Assembly: GCA_023213395.1 (NCBI GenBank)
Contig: CM041465.1
Span: forward strand, 82,157,741 to 82,221,740
DNA: 64,000 bases
DNA from: Cycas panzhihuaensis
Lineage: Eukaryota > Cycadophyta
Direction: 5' to 3'
Below the pieces are notes generated by a model, which worked only from the letters and a program-made list of their open reading frames with translations, did not search any database and was not told the DNA's origin. This document shows positions 45,334 to 56,616 of this stretch, in pieces; position 1 is the first letter of the stretch, and each line of letters opens with the position of its first letter. A program made the translations under genes and the position numbers.

Positions 45334-46954
45334 ATTCTTAACCAATAATGTACGAGAAAGTTATGTTTATTTTAAGATTATAAAAATAAATACAATTTGC
45401 TAAAAGTTAATTTACCCTTTGAATATTAAATATATTAGCTTGAGCCTAAGCTCACTATAAAATAATTAATAAAATTGATGAGCTCCCATATATGAGAAGT
45501 GACTAAGCTATTTGGAAAAGCTAGTTTTTGGGATTTCTTCTCTTCTCTCTTTTAGAATAAGCCACTCTTTCTAAAGGCTTCCTTGCCTTGAAGAGGAATA
45601 AAAGTCATTACAAACATTCTAATATCTTATGAAATATTCTATAATGTAAATAAATTATAATATTGAATAATATTTTATTTTATTATAAATTATTAAACTT
45701 ATCATTATTTGAATCTAACTTATATTTCTATATTTATTATTACTTTAGTCTTTAATCTTTATAAGCAATTGGGAGTTATTATTAATATTCTTTTATTTGT
45801 AACATTTAATAATTGGCATCACTAAAGTATTTTATATTAATATTCATCTATGGAATTTGTATACAAACTTAAGTTGATGTAGTTACCTACCAGGTGCCAA
45901 TTAGACATACACTACACAATACCACATAAATATCTAATAGATTCTACAACTAGGATCTTTAATAACTAAAGTACATAACCCTTTTTTATCATATAATAGA
46001 CTTTACAATCAATTTACAATAATAAACATTTACCCATAAGAACATACAAGCATTTATAGATCTTTACAACATGTAAACGAACTTATTCTATTCATACAGT
46101 TAGCCCTCTTACTTCCACATTACATTCTCAGCCACATCATAGGCCTTCACACTTAGTCATGTACTCACCATGCCATACTAACTCAATATTACTCTATTAA
46201 GTTGTCTAATCAAATAGTATTGCCCCTATCGACACTTCTACACTTTTGACTAGATCTTCTCCCCCCCTCAACCACTCATACACTGCCTTTATTAATGATT
46301 ATGTGTATTTTTTTCTTCTCTAACTTCTATTCATTTGATCCTTCCTTGAAGAACCTCCACTCACATAAATCCCATGTCCTATAACTCACTAACTATAATC
46401 TCTTCCTCTTACAAACTCTTTACTATAATACTTGCCTAAGTATTTTCTCTTGAATATAGCAATTACAGGGATATACCTACATTAGTTATGGCAAATGGTA
46501 TTAGAGAATGATCTTGGTTCATTATGATTTTTATTAAAAATAAGTTATTTCATAAGTATAAAAGAATGAGTTTAAAGAAAATTACTATAGAATAAAACCA
46601 AACATATATGTCTTATAAATTTATAATGTCTATACTACATGTTTTTAACTAAAATTAAGAAAGATATTAGGGTTTCAAGTACAACCTACTATCAATCACC
46701 TTCCATAGACCCTAAAATTTCTTACCACTAATTTTGATAACTATTATAAGGCCCATAGCAATTTAATTAGCCTTTTTATTTTCCTTAGGAGTGATTTAAG
46801 ACTTATTTTAATTAAAAAATATTCCATGTAGATTAGATATTAAGAAAGAAAGTTACTATTATTTTTATAAAAGCTATTGTTATTACCCATACCTTTGACT
46901 TTACTATTGAACTCTAGAGGTTGTCATTATTAAAAAGTATGTTAATATAAAATT
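45334..46954. other. Unassigned AT-rich sequence between H and K
   Basis: No coding similarity, LTR ends or structured repeat recognised on either strand. Confidence 0.5.
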
Positions 46955-46959
46955 GTAAA

Positions 46960-47456
46960 TGAAGAGAAAATATAACCATAGAAATAATGTATTAATAGAA
47001 CTCTAAATTATATAAAGAATAAATAGCATAAATAAACTAAGCACATAACAAAGAACACTAAGAGATTTTGTTCTAACTATATACCTTTTATTAATCTAAG
47101 TAATAGCTAAAGAATTATAAATATGAAAACCCTAATTCTCTTCTTATCAACTCATCAAAGACTCATCCAACCTTCTTATATGTGTCATTATAGAAGAATA
47201 TATAAATGCAAAGTCATAATATATCTCCTTACAGTTTTACGATATAATGGGCATAAACCATAGGCCAAAAGGTCTCTTATAGAACACCCTAAAAAAAAAT
47301 TGAGGGCTCTTATCCCTAAACCCCCACTTGGGGGGACACTAGTCCCCCAAACTCCCCAGCCAGGGACCCTACCACAAGCCCCTAGACCCTACTAAGGGGC
47401 TCAATTGTAATGCCTATATCTATATAATACTTGCAAAGTATTCTATATGTCTAACA
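46960..47456 (-). repeat. 3' LTR of copia K (497 bp)
   Basis: Plus-strand ends TGAAGAGAAAATATAACC and GTCTAACA. The inner edge matches D: the reverse complement of 47,451-47,470 gives ATAAGTAGAAGATTGTTAG. It contains G/C-run blocks (CCCCCACTTGGGGGGAC near 47,322-47,338). Confidence 0.82.
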
Positions 47457-47469
47457 ATCTTCTACTTAT

Positions 47470-48964
47470 TAAACACTTTATAAGAAACTTACATATACAA
47501 TTAATGAATGCTAAAATCATAAATATCTAGCACCTTTATATACCATTTAAATTTTTCTATGCTAATAATCTTGGTCAATGAGTCTATAGCATTCCCCTAT
47601 GTAGCAATCTTCTAAAAGTCTACCTTGTGGTACTAAACTATTTCTTTCATAAAATAGAATTACACATCAATATGCTTTGATCGAAAATAAAATATGGGAT
47701 TCTTCACCAAGTAGATTGTACTTTGACTATCATAATCTATCCTCATAGCACCTTACATAAATCCAATATTTGTGAATAATCTCTATAACTAACTTTCTTC
47801 CTTACATGCATGAATAGTTGCCATATACTCTGCTTTTATGCTAGAAAGTACTACAACTTCTTGTCTTTTATTCATTCAACTAACTATGCCACTACAAAGG
47901 ATAAATACATACTTGCTTATTAATCTTCTATTCTTAAGTTCTCTAACCCAATTAGCATCGATAAATCCTTTTAGGTTCACTATTCTACTCTCCATAGGAT
48001 CTCTTTAATAGCAAATTCTATAGTTTGATGTACCTTATATATACTTAAAAATCCTTTTCATAGCCACTCAATACTCCCTGCATGGGTTTAACATATACTT
48101 TCTCACTACTCCCATTACATGTGCAATGTCTTATAGAGTGCAAACCATCATATATATTAGACTACCAACTGCACTAATATATGGGATAAATACCATGTCT
48201 TGAACTTCTTAGTAAGTCTTTAGGTATTATTTAGTTAATAATTTTAAACCAATAGGAAGAGGAATATTAACTAGTTTTCTATCTTATAAATTAAACCATT
48301 ATAATATCATCTTATTATACTACCTCTAGTTAAGATAAATCTTTATTTTTCTCCTATTATTTTAATCTCAATATCCAAAATAAAATTTATAACACTAAGA
48401 TCCTTAATCATAAAATGAGATGCTAATTAGGCATGTATAATTCAATTCATTTTTTTACTATTACCAACTAAAAGTATATTATTAATATATAAAGCTAGAA
48501 TAATAAAATAATCACCAACGTATTTATAATAAATATAATGATCCATTTTGTTATACAAAAAAACATCTACTAACATATATAAATTAAACTTTGAATACCA
48601 CATCCTTAGAACTATTTCAAGCCATATAATGAATTCTTTAACCTATACACCACATTCTTCCTCCTTATAACTTCAAAAACTTTAGGCTATAATATATAAA
48701 TTTCTTTCTCAAGGTTACTATGAAGAAATGCAATCTTTATATCCATATAATACACCTTAATATCATAGCCATTTGCTACAACTAATAAAAATCTAATTAA
48801 AGCTACCTTTACAATAGGAGAAAACATCTAATCAAAATCTATTCCCTTAACTTGATAAAAGGCCTTTGCTACCAAGTAGGCCTTCTAATTTTTCATAGTA
48901 CCATCTACTTAGAACTTCTTCTTGAAGATCTATTTATTATTAATAGGTTTTCTACCATTAGGTA
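47470..48964 (-). pseudogene. Copia reverse transcriptase C-terminal part and RNase H, element K
   Basis: The minus strand reads, with stops, KAYLVAKAF, a VKVALIRFLLVVA block, MDIKIAFLHSNLEKEIYILQ (catalytic Asp, near 48,700-48,760), and RLKNSLYGLK (near 48,610). An ALYINNILLVGN stretch follows where YVDD should be (both Asp now Asn, near 48,490), then RNase H remnants to 47,470. The N-terminal part of reverse transcriptase lies on the far side of L at 56,612-56,930. Confidence 0.7.
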
Positions 48965-49276
48965 TGAAGGAAGGATAGATCTAGGAGATAAATCACTCAC
49001 ATGTACATAATGGTAATGGAGAATGAAAAAGAAGATGAAACAAGATATGAGAGCAAGCTTAGAGGTGAGAATGAATAATAACTCCCTCCTTGAGATTTCA
49101 CCTTTTATTATTGAGGGTGAGCATTAGGGTTAGGATTTTCCCGCCTAATGACATGAACCTGAAATTACATCGAAATACACATAAAGTACATTTCATTAAG
49201 AGATTAATGCTAATAATATATCCTAAGGTCACATAATTAATCTACACAAATGACCTTGATATATTAACCTCTTTCA
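48965..49276 (-). repeat. 3' LTR of copia L (312 bp)
   Basis: Plus-strand ends TGAAGGAAGG and CTCTTTCA. The polypurine tract (minus TAAGGGGGGGAT) follows at 49,277-49,288. Confidence 0.94.
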
Positions 49277-49592
49277 ATCCCCCCCTTAATGGTGGAAGGT
49301 CATTTTCAGAAAATCTATTCTATGAGGTCTTCATTTGAGCCTCATTATTACATTGAAATTCTAAATGACACTTTTGTGGGAAAACCCTCATGGGGAATAA
49401 AAACCCATAAAGTTTCTAAGATCTATAGCCCCTTTTATAAATCAAAATAGCTAAGGTGGCTCTTTAATGTAGCCTGATAACCAAGCGACTTTAATATGTA
49501 GCTTAATTTACTAAGTCTCCATATATTGTTTGGTTATTCCCTATGCCCTTTTAGGTTTTCACAGGTTCTGATTTTCTAAAACAAGTACAACC

Positions 49593-49706
49593 CTTATCCT
49601 TCCATACCCACATGGGGTTTTCACAAAGAGGATAGAGCATAGACTTACTCTTATTCTTCTATGCCCACAAGGGGTTTTCATGAAGAGAATAGAGTATGAT
49701 AATCAT
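49593..49706 (-). repeat. 57-bp tandem duplication in the 3' untranslated region of L
   Basis: Two units (49,593-49,649 and 49,650-49,706) share CCCACA(T/A)GGGGTTTTCA and AGAGxATAGAG(C/T)AT. They lie between the RNase H end and the polypurine tract. Confidence 0.75.
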
Positions 49707-49759
49707 GTTGCCATCTTCTTTAATCAATCGAAGATAGAGGCCCTAAGGCCGAGCTACCT

Positions 49760-50655
49760 TCAGAACTGTTCAAACTTCACCCTTTGCAGTGGTTTGGTGA
49801 AGATATCAGCCACTTGATCTGCTGTGGGATAGTAATCTAATTGAATTGTACCATCATGAATAAGTTCCCTAATCCTATGGGCTTTCGTACTTATGTGTTT
49901 GGTACGATCATGAAATACAAGATGTTTTGCCATGCAGATTGCTGATTGATTATCCACATGAAGACTCGTAAGACTTGTTTGGGTGATATTCAATGTTTTC
50001 AATAATTTTCTTAGCCATATTACCTCTTTATTGGTCTCAGAAGCAGTAATGTATTTAGCTTCGAAAGTTGAATCTGCAACTATTTTCTGACGTTTCGATC
50101 TCCATGATATTGGTGTTGTTCCAAGAAATGTTACATACCCAAACGTAGATCTTTTTGTATCTTTATCTCCTACAAAGTCTGAGTTTGTGTATGCAGAAAG
50201 CTTGAAGTCTGAATTAGGTTCATACAACAGACCATATTTGTTGGTTGTCTTAAGGTATCTCAACACTCGCACTGCTGCATGCTAATGATTTTGCTTAGGA
50301 TTTATCATGTAATGAGTAAGAATATCGATGGAGTGTATAATATCTAGCCTTGTATTGGTAGTGTAGATGAGACTACCTACAAGTTTCCTGTAGAGTATTA
50401 CATCTGCCTCAATAGTATCACTTTCAATTAAGAGTTTGGTATTAGGATCCATAGGTAACATCACTGGTCGAGCATCTTCTAACTACAACTTGGTTAGAAG
50501 ATCGTTGATGTATTTTTCTTGGGAGAGGAAAATTTTTCCATTCTTTTGTGTTACTTCAATTTCCAAGTAATATTTCATCAAATCGATGTCAGATAATTCA
50601 AACGTTTTGCCAAGGTCCTTTTTTAGCTAGCTTATTGCCTGTTCACTATTACTCA
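49760..50655 (-). pseudogene. Copia RNase H and RT connection, element L
   Basis: The frame 50,272-49,760 (170 residues) is an intact RNase H. It has NSDFVGDKDTKRSTFGY (first Asp), ADSTFEAKYI (Glu), SLHVDNQSAICMAKH (Asp), TKHISTKAHRIRELIHDG and TADQVADIFTKPL (last Asp). The preceding frame (50,464-50,282) holds LYRKLVGSLIYTTNTRLDI, the connection region, and ends at a stop. A frameshift near 50,655 separates both from reverse transcriptase. RNase H removes the RNA strand during cDNA synthesis. Confidence 0.85.
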
Positions 50656-51327
50656 TTACTGCATGTCATCTACAAAGATTATGAGATAAGTGACTTTATC
50701 CTTATGGTGCTTGATGAATAACGTTACATCAATATCTTGATAGTCACAAACCTCATATCCAAGTTGCCTCATCCTTTCAGACAACTTGGCAAACCAAGCG
50801 CGAGGGGCTTGTTTAAGGCCATACAAGGACTTTCTTAGCCTGCAAACCTTATGCTCTTTACCTTTGATCTCATATCCTTCTGGTTGAGCCATGTAAATTT
50901 CTTCTTCAAGATCTCCATTGAGAAATGCGGTCTTAATATCGATTTGGTAAATTTTCCAACCCAATTGAGCAGCCAAGGCCACAAGAGTTCTAATTATAGG
51001 CCACTCGATTGTAGGTGCAAAGACTTCAGTGTAGTCGATACCTTCCCTTTGTGTAAATCCTTTAGCTACCAACCTTGCCTTGTGTTTTTCAAGGGTGCCA
51101 TCTGATCTATATTTATTTTTGAACACCCATTTATTTTGAACTACCTTTCTGCCAAGTGGTAGATCAATGAGCTCCCATGTACCATTCTTGATAAGAGATC
51201 GATACTCTTCGTTCATGGCATTTCTCCAAGTTATATGTTTTACAGCTTCTTTGTACGTTAAGGGCTCTTCATTAAGAGTAAGGTGCAGTTCTATTGGTTC
51301 AAGCTCAGCATATAATGATTCCTGCAT
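50656..51327 (-). pseudogene. Copia reverse transcriptase, element L
   Basis: An uninterrupted 223-residue RVT_2 domain. It has WRNAMNEEYRSLIKNGTWEL (about residues 35-54), KWVFKNKYRSDGTLEKHKAR, LVAKGFTQREGIDYTEVFAP, YQIDIKTAFLNGDLEEEIYM with the first catalytic Asp, RLRKSLYGLKQAPRAWF and a final FVDDM catalytic pair. Length and motif order match a full fingers-palm region. The frame is lost directly after the catalytic loop, so the protein would stop there. It copies element RNA to DNA inside the particle. Confidence 0.88.
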
Positions 51328-51936
51328 CCTTGCTTTATGGGTACTTCAAGTGCCAGTTTTGCCCACCTCATCTAGTTATATGTCCTTATTGAGCTAGTGG
51401 GCTTCTCGAGATCCTCGAGTTGGGAATGATGTCCTCATTTCCCAAACTTCTTAGTTCTTATCATGTTTGTTAAAATGATTATTTTGTGAGGACGATGTTG
51501 ATGTGCCTAAGGAAGATGGTCCTTCTACCATTGTTTTGTCTTTGTCAACTGAAGGTGGAGAGGATGGTTCTTCTATAATGGCTTTGCCTTTGTCAACTCT
51601 ATTATCTTCAAAAGATGGTGCTGGATGTGTACTCATTTATTCAGAGTCACAACTTGTATCCTCCAAGGCTCTATTGTCATCTTCCAACATTTGGAGTAAT
51701 TTATGTCTGTCCCCCCCCCCAAATTTTGGAATCTGAACATCATACTTGATAATATTATTATAGCGGCATGAGGGTACTTTGGAGTCTAATTTAAGTAATT
51801 GATCCTCTGTCTCCACAAAAATGACATCTCTGGTAACAATGATTTTCTATTGTGAAGGTATGAAGACCTTATACCCTTTCTTATCCATAGGGTATTCAAC
51901 AAAGATGCCTTTAAGTGCCCTTGGCTAGAGTTTACT
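51328..51936 (-). other. Integrase-RT linker, element L
   Basis: A low-complexity, Ser/Pro/Lys/Asp-rich reading (for example the 61-residue stretch at 51,451-51,636 with repeated Val-Asp-Lys and Pro-Ser-Ser) in the place of the variable linker of copia polyproteins. An 11-C run lies at about 51,710-51,720. Confidence 0.55.
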
Positions 51937-52686
51937 TCAATCTGCATCTAGAATATGGGTATAGCATGTTGAGCCAAAATTTCTAAAGTAGTGAATAATG
52001 GGGGCTTGTCCTGACCACTTTTCATTAGGTGATTGTACTTCCTTTGATGGGTTAACAGCATTGATACAATAAACAGCTGTCCAGATTACTTCAGCCCATA
52101 GATAGGTAGGTACATTTTTATATATTAACATAACATGAGCCATGTTCATGATTATCCTGTTCATGTGCTTGATAACTCTATTTTGTTGTGGGGTACCTGC
52201 TACTATTGTTTGATGCTTGATGCCATTGTCTCGAAGGTAGCTTTTAAACTCATGTGAGGTATATTCACCACCATTATTAGTTCGAAGACATTTGAGTTGA
52301 TAACCTGACTCTTTTTCGGTTAGGGCTTTGAATTCCTTGAATATACGGAATACTTCATCTTTCTTGTGTAGAAAAGCTACTCATACTTTTCTAGTGAAAT
52401 CATCAATGAAATAGATGTAATATAGCTTACCCTTTAGTGAAGGTATGGGCATTGGCCCGCATAAATCAGAGTGTACCAATTGTAATAGATGGATCGATTT
52501 CCATTGACTTTTGGGAAAGGGTTGTCGATGAGATTTGGCAATGATACAAGCTTCACATTTAAAGGGATTAGAGGAAAACTTTGAAAGGTTTGGAAGAGTA
52601 TTAGAAAGATCTCTAAGTCTATCAATGTAAACATGGCCCATACGAGCATGCCAAAGAGCTTCTAGTGACAATGTTGGATGGGTCAA
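51937..52686 (-). pseudogene. Copia integrase, element L
   Basis: Two open parts. 52,686-52,381 has LEALWHARMGHVYIDRLRDL (pre-integrase His pair), CEACIIAKSHRQPFP (zinc Cys pair), LVHSDLCGPMPIPSLKG (first catalytic Asp) and YYIYFIDDFTRKV. 52,164-51,937 has MNRIIMNMAHVMLIYKNVP, a LWAEVIWTAVYCIN block and FGSTCYTHI, the usual integrase end. Between them a stop-broken stretch keeps the RTNNGGEYTS region (second Asp) and the GVPQQNR region. Inserts cDNA into chromosomes. Confidence 0.85.
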
Positions 52687-52836
52687 GATGGAATTAAATA
52701 TAAATTCTTCATCAAAACAAGGGCTTTGGGCACAATGGGCTTCAGAAGATGGAGAGCCATTCAGTCAAAAGAGTTTTCCAGAGAGATGTCCAGTCAAAAC
52801 CACCTAATTAGTTGGAGGGTAAATGACCTTAAGAGT

Positions 52837-53157
52837 CTAGTTATTTATGGTTACACTCAAATCAAATCCACAAGAAACAAGTGTAGATAAAGAGAGTAGG
52901 TTTTGTTTGAGATTAGGTATGTATAAGATATTAAGCAATGTAAAATCTTCTAAGCTTGGGAGTTTCAGGCAAATGTTACTAATTCCTTCAATAAGTTGTT
53001 GTGATTTATTAGCCATGTGAACAACTCCATGAACATTTGAGTAAAATGTTTTATATAGACTGCAATTGCATGTCATATGTTGAGTTACTCCTGTATCCAT
53101 GATCCACTGTCCATCGATTGAAGCCACACTATTGGTAATTCCAATAGGGCTTGGCAT
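52837..53157 (-). pseudogene. Copia protease, element L
   Basis: A 106-residue open stretch with WIMDTGVTQHMTCN near residues 18-31 (Asp-Thr-Gly catalytic motif kept), GVVHMANKSQQLIEGISNIC and LLNILYIPNLKQNLLSLSTL. It is part of a longer polyprotein; the first Met is not the native start. Confidence 0.82.
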
Positions 53158-53253
53158 TGGTGAAGGGAATTCACAAGTGATATATCCACATCGAGTTTCA
53201 AAGTATCTCTTTGGTTGGTTAATAGCATTTGATGTTGAAGATCCCTCAATTCT

Positions 53254-54305
53254 TTAAATGTGTGCTTGTACAAAACCTGCACCACTAAAGGATTCTTCAT
53301 AAGTTTCTTCAACATTGTGAGCTCTATGTTTTGGTTGGAACTTGGCTAACTTATAAGTGGTAGTTCTGCAATCTTTTGCTAAGTGTCCTTTATGGTTACA
53401 TTGATCACATATAATGGTTTGATTATCAATCCCTAACAAAGTACTGGTTTGGCCTGACTATCTTGCTCTTTGTTGAGGTGGCCCTTGGCCTTGAAACTGT
53501 CGAGGTTGTGATTGAGGGTTTGATTGACCTTGTGGATAATTTCCTATATTTCTTCCTCTTCCTCTTGCTCGGTTATTTCCTCTGCACGAGAGGGACCTTG
53601 ATTTTTTTTTTAGCAAACTTCTTCTTCTACCTCAAAGGCTGCATCTGGAAGAGAGTCAGAGGCTATAAAGTTTATATCAAAGGTATTGTCAAATTCTATA
53701 AACTTTTCAGTAAGTGCTTCAAAGTTGAGTGTCTTCAATGTTCCACTAGATTGAAGACTTCCAAGCAAGTTTTTATAATCGAGGGCATGTAAACATGACT
53801 GGATCAAAAATACCCAAGTGATGCATTGGGTCTTAAAGTCTTTGTCAATTGTCTATTTGATTGGTCGAAGGAGATTTATTGTCTCATGAGCTCGTCCCTT
53901 CTGCATTTTTAATTTGTTCATTTTCAAAACAAGATGAACAAATTCTAAATCTGACTTTGTATCAAAGTTCTTTCTAAGAACTTTTAGGACCTTCCAGGTT
54001 GTATCATGTTCCTCTCCATTTATCAAGTTGTGCAAGGAGTGATCAATGACCAATAAAATTCCTGCACGAATCTTTTCATCATCTATCTCCCATTGTAGTT
54101 TAGTTGCAGCATCTGTAGGAGCTATTGGGGTGGATCTACTGGAAGCAGCTATTGTAGCCATTGCTGGTATATTGGGTGTAGGCTGCAAGTGGGCTCTCTA
54201 AAGGCCTTCATACTTTATGCCATTTTTAATTCTAATGTATCATATATCCCAATTTTCTTTGCCTTTCAATATGCAATTAACATTTTGCTTGAATTGAGAT
54301 GACAT
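53254..54305 (-). pseudogene. Copia gag and zinc knuckle, element L
   Basis: An ATG at 54,305 (MSSQFKQNVNCILKGKENWD) fits the gag start, though a TGA follows soon after. The frame then stays in phase through 54,188-53,610, with NGEEHDTTWKVLKVLRKNF, DLEFVHLVLKMNKLKMQKG, LGSLQSSGTLKTLNFEALTE and an acidic stretch. After a frameshift, 53,439-53,254 has a complete CCHC knuckle, CDQCNHKGHLAKDC. Gag binds and packages the element RNA. Confidence 0.8.
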
Positions 54306-56285
54306 GGTGATGATGATGAAGTAGAAGAGATGATAGAAGTATGTGCCATTGACATGTGTGGCTAGTACACCTAGCATAGCAGGGATGTAGACATGATTGT
54401 TATGATGATAAGCAAGCAATGATTAACTATTTTTTAACAATTATATAAAAAATGAATATAAGTAATGATGTAAGAATAAGGCCTGATGTAGAGCTGACAA
54501 AGAGTGGTGATATATCATGACACTAATCTCTCACTTACGTCCAAATGTAGGTGAGGTTTCGATACCTAAGGCTTCTAGTATACGATTAGGGCCTTCTCCT
54601 GCGATACCTGCACCTACGCTTGGTGATGAAATCCAAGTCACATTGGAGCCCAGGTACTCCTAGTCCTCACCTAGTTCACCAATGAGCAGCTATATACCTC
54701 CTCCAAAGAGTTAAATGGTACTGTGTATCCCATGGCTATGACAAATATTAAACCAGGTTAATTTTAATCTTGCATTAAGGTTTTCTGTTTTCTTGGGTGG
54801 TTATCAGGATTATCCCTTATTAGAGGCCATAAGTATAGCTAACATGTCCCTCCACCACTATTCTGGTTAAGACCAGACCTAGTACGAAACTCACACCTCC
54901 CTTAAGGCCTAGACTTCGGCCAACTTCGGTCTATTTTAACCAAGGCAAGTATGCGCACAAGTCAAGAACTGGCAGTATAGATCATACGGATGAGATTCCT
55001 TTTAGGAATAGTGTAAGATGTTTCCGTATAACTAAAAACTGAAATAGAAACTTGCCAAATGTGCTTGCTTGCTTTGTTGTTGTTGTTGCTTTTGTCATGC
55101 TTTGTTGTTATTGTTACTTTTATGATGCTTTATTATTGTTGTTGCTTTTGTGATACTTTATGCTATATGTGCAAATAGAAAAGCATGCTAGATTTAGCAG
55201 GGGAACCGGATGTTGCTTCTGATCCAAGGTTTCCCTTGCTTTAGTATAATGTTTCCAAATACGATTTTGGAAGTTTTAATACAAAAGCCATGATGGGATA
55301 AAAAGTGAATCAACTTGCCACTAAAATGATGATTTTTCTAAATCTATATGCATGCTATTTTGCCCTATTTTGTGATTTTTTTACAAAATTTATAAATAAT
55401 GAGAAATGGGTAATTTTTTAGAAATTACAAATATGAAGGCCTAAATGATAAAATCTAAATTTATGACAGAAGGAAAAAGTATTCAGAATATCGTTTCTGA
55501 TAGTGTTTTGAAGTCAGATTTCAGAAAAGGCACAAAAGCTTCTCTGCCTAAAAAAGCACCAAAGTAAAAACATACCAGATCAACTATCTCAGAATCTAGA
55601 CTTCAATATGTCAAAAGTTACATTTTGACATGTACATTAACTTTCCCTTCTTCACCATCTATAAAATCTGCCAAAAACTTGCCTGAAATGCCCTTGCAAG
55701 GTCCTTTGTGGGGTTGAGTAGGCAAAATCAGCAACCGTGAGAAAAGTGCATAGATTTCACTAACCAGTGGATGAAATTTGATGCCATTTATCTTAAACTA
55801 ATATTAAGACATAAATATACCATATCCCTTAATAAAACTTTCATATCTTCAGCTTATAATTAAAGGATTTCATTAGGAAAAGTGCTTTAAATCACTTATC
55901 CACAAAATTTACCCTTCTTATCATAGCCAAACCTCACTATTACAGGGTGAATTTGAAGTTTCTCTAGAAGACAAAAATGATCCTCTAGTGAAGGAGACAT
56001 TGCATGCCAAATTTCATCAAATTATGAGATGGTTGAATTTTTATGAAAATTTGGGCCTTGAATGCTTCTAGGACTGTTCCGACAGTTGAACGGCTTCAAA
56101 AACCTGTATTCTTCACCTCTAAATTTCTGCACACATGTACAAAGCAGCAACATACAAAATACTATAATTTTATGCTCTCAAAATATTAAAAAATAATGAA
56201 TGCACTCTCAATACTTCACATTGAAGGTGAAGGAGAGGCAAAATGACTCCATGCAAGTGGAATGGAGTGAATAGATCCAATTCTA
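54306..56285 (-). other. Leader of copia L
   Basis: About 2 kb without coding similarity between the gag ATG and the primer-binding site. It contains the 28-bp triple repeat listed separately. Confidence 0.6.
55071..55154. repeat. 28-bp unit repeated three times in the L leader
   Basis: Three ungapped 28-base units (55,071-55,098, 55,099-55,126, 55,127-55,154), each starting GCTTT and carrying TTGTT and ACTTTT/GCTTTT. They differ at a few positions. Confidence 0.88.
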
Positions 56286-56297
56286 GCTCTATTACCA
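56286..56297 (-). other. Primer-binding site of copia L
   Basis: Plus GCTCTATTACCA, 10 of 12 matches to the reverse complement of the initiator-tRNA-Met site, two bases from the LTR. Confidence 0.7.
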
Positions 56298-56299
56298 CA

Positions 56300-56611
56300 T
56301 GAAGGAAGGATAAATCTAGGAGATAAATCACTCACATGCACACAATGGCAATGGAGAATGAAAAAGAAGAAGAAACAAGATATGAGAGCAAGCTTGGAGG
56401 TGAGAATGAATAATAACTCCCTCCTTGAGATTTCACCTTTCATTATTGAGGGTGAGCATTAGGGTTAGGATTTTCCCGCCTAATGACATAAACCTGAAAT
56501 TACATCTAAATGCACATAAAGTATATTTCATTAAGAGACTAATGCTAATAATATATCATAAGGTCACATAATTAATCTACACAAATGACCTTGATACATT
56601 AACCTCTTTCA
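56300..56611 (-). repeat. 5' LTR of copia L (312 bp)
   Basis: Aligns without gaps to 48,965-49,276. Both TG and CA ends are intact and the AGGTA duplication follows. Confidence 0.94.
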
Positions 56612-56616
56612 AGGTA

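Larger units (their letters stand above)
48965..56611 (-). mobile_element. Copia element L, nested in K, nearly complete
   Basis: LTRs (48,965-49,276 and 56,300-56,611, both 312 bp) are flanked by a perfect AGGTA duplication (48,960-48,964 and 56,612-56,616). By eye they differ at 14 of 312 positions (about 95.5% identity), among the most similar LTR pairs in the window. Minus-strand order is LTR, primer-binding site, 2-kb leader, gag, zinc knuckle, protease, integrase, reverse transcriptase, RNase H, polypurine tract, LTR. Several domains are open, but stops and frameshifts still break the polyprotein. Confidence 0.94.

Noticed and set aside
45334-46954. Search for a host gene in the largest element-free gaps (also 897-2,023 and 28,021-30,447)
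   Set aside because: No open frame of useful length, splice-flanked exon set or protein similarity was seen; they look like older, unrecognisable repeat sequence.
50851-51105. Open frames on the plus strand at 50,851-51,105, 51,167-51,397 and 51,503-51,736
   Set aside because: They are antisense shadows of the reverse transcriptase and linker of copia L.
55071-55154. Short regular repeats considered as a CRISPR-like array
   Set aside because: Units are directly adjacent without spacers, only three in number, and lie in a retrotransposon leader of a plant genome.
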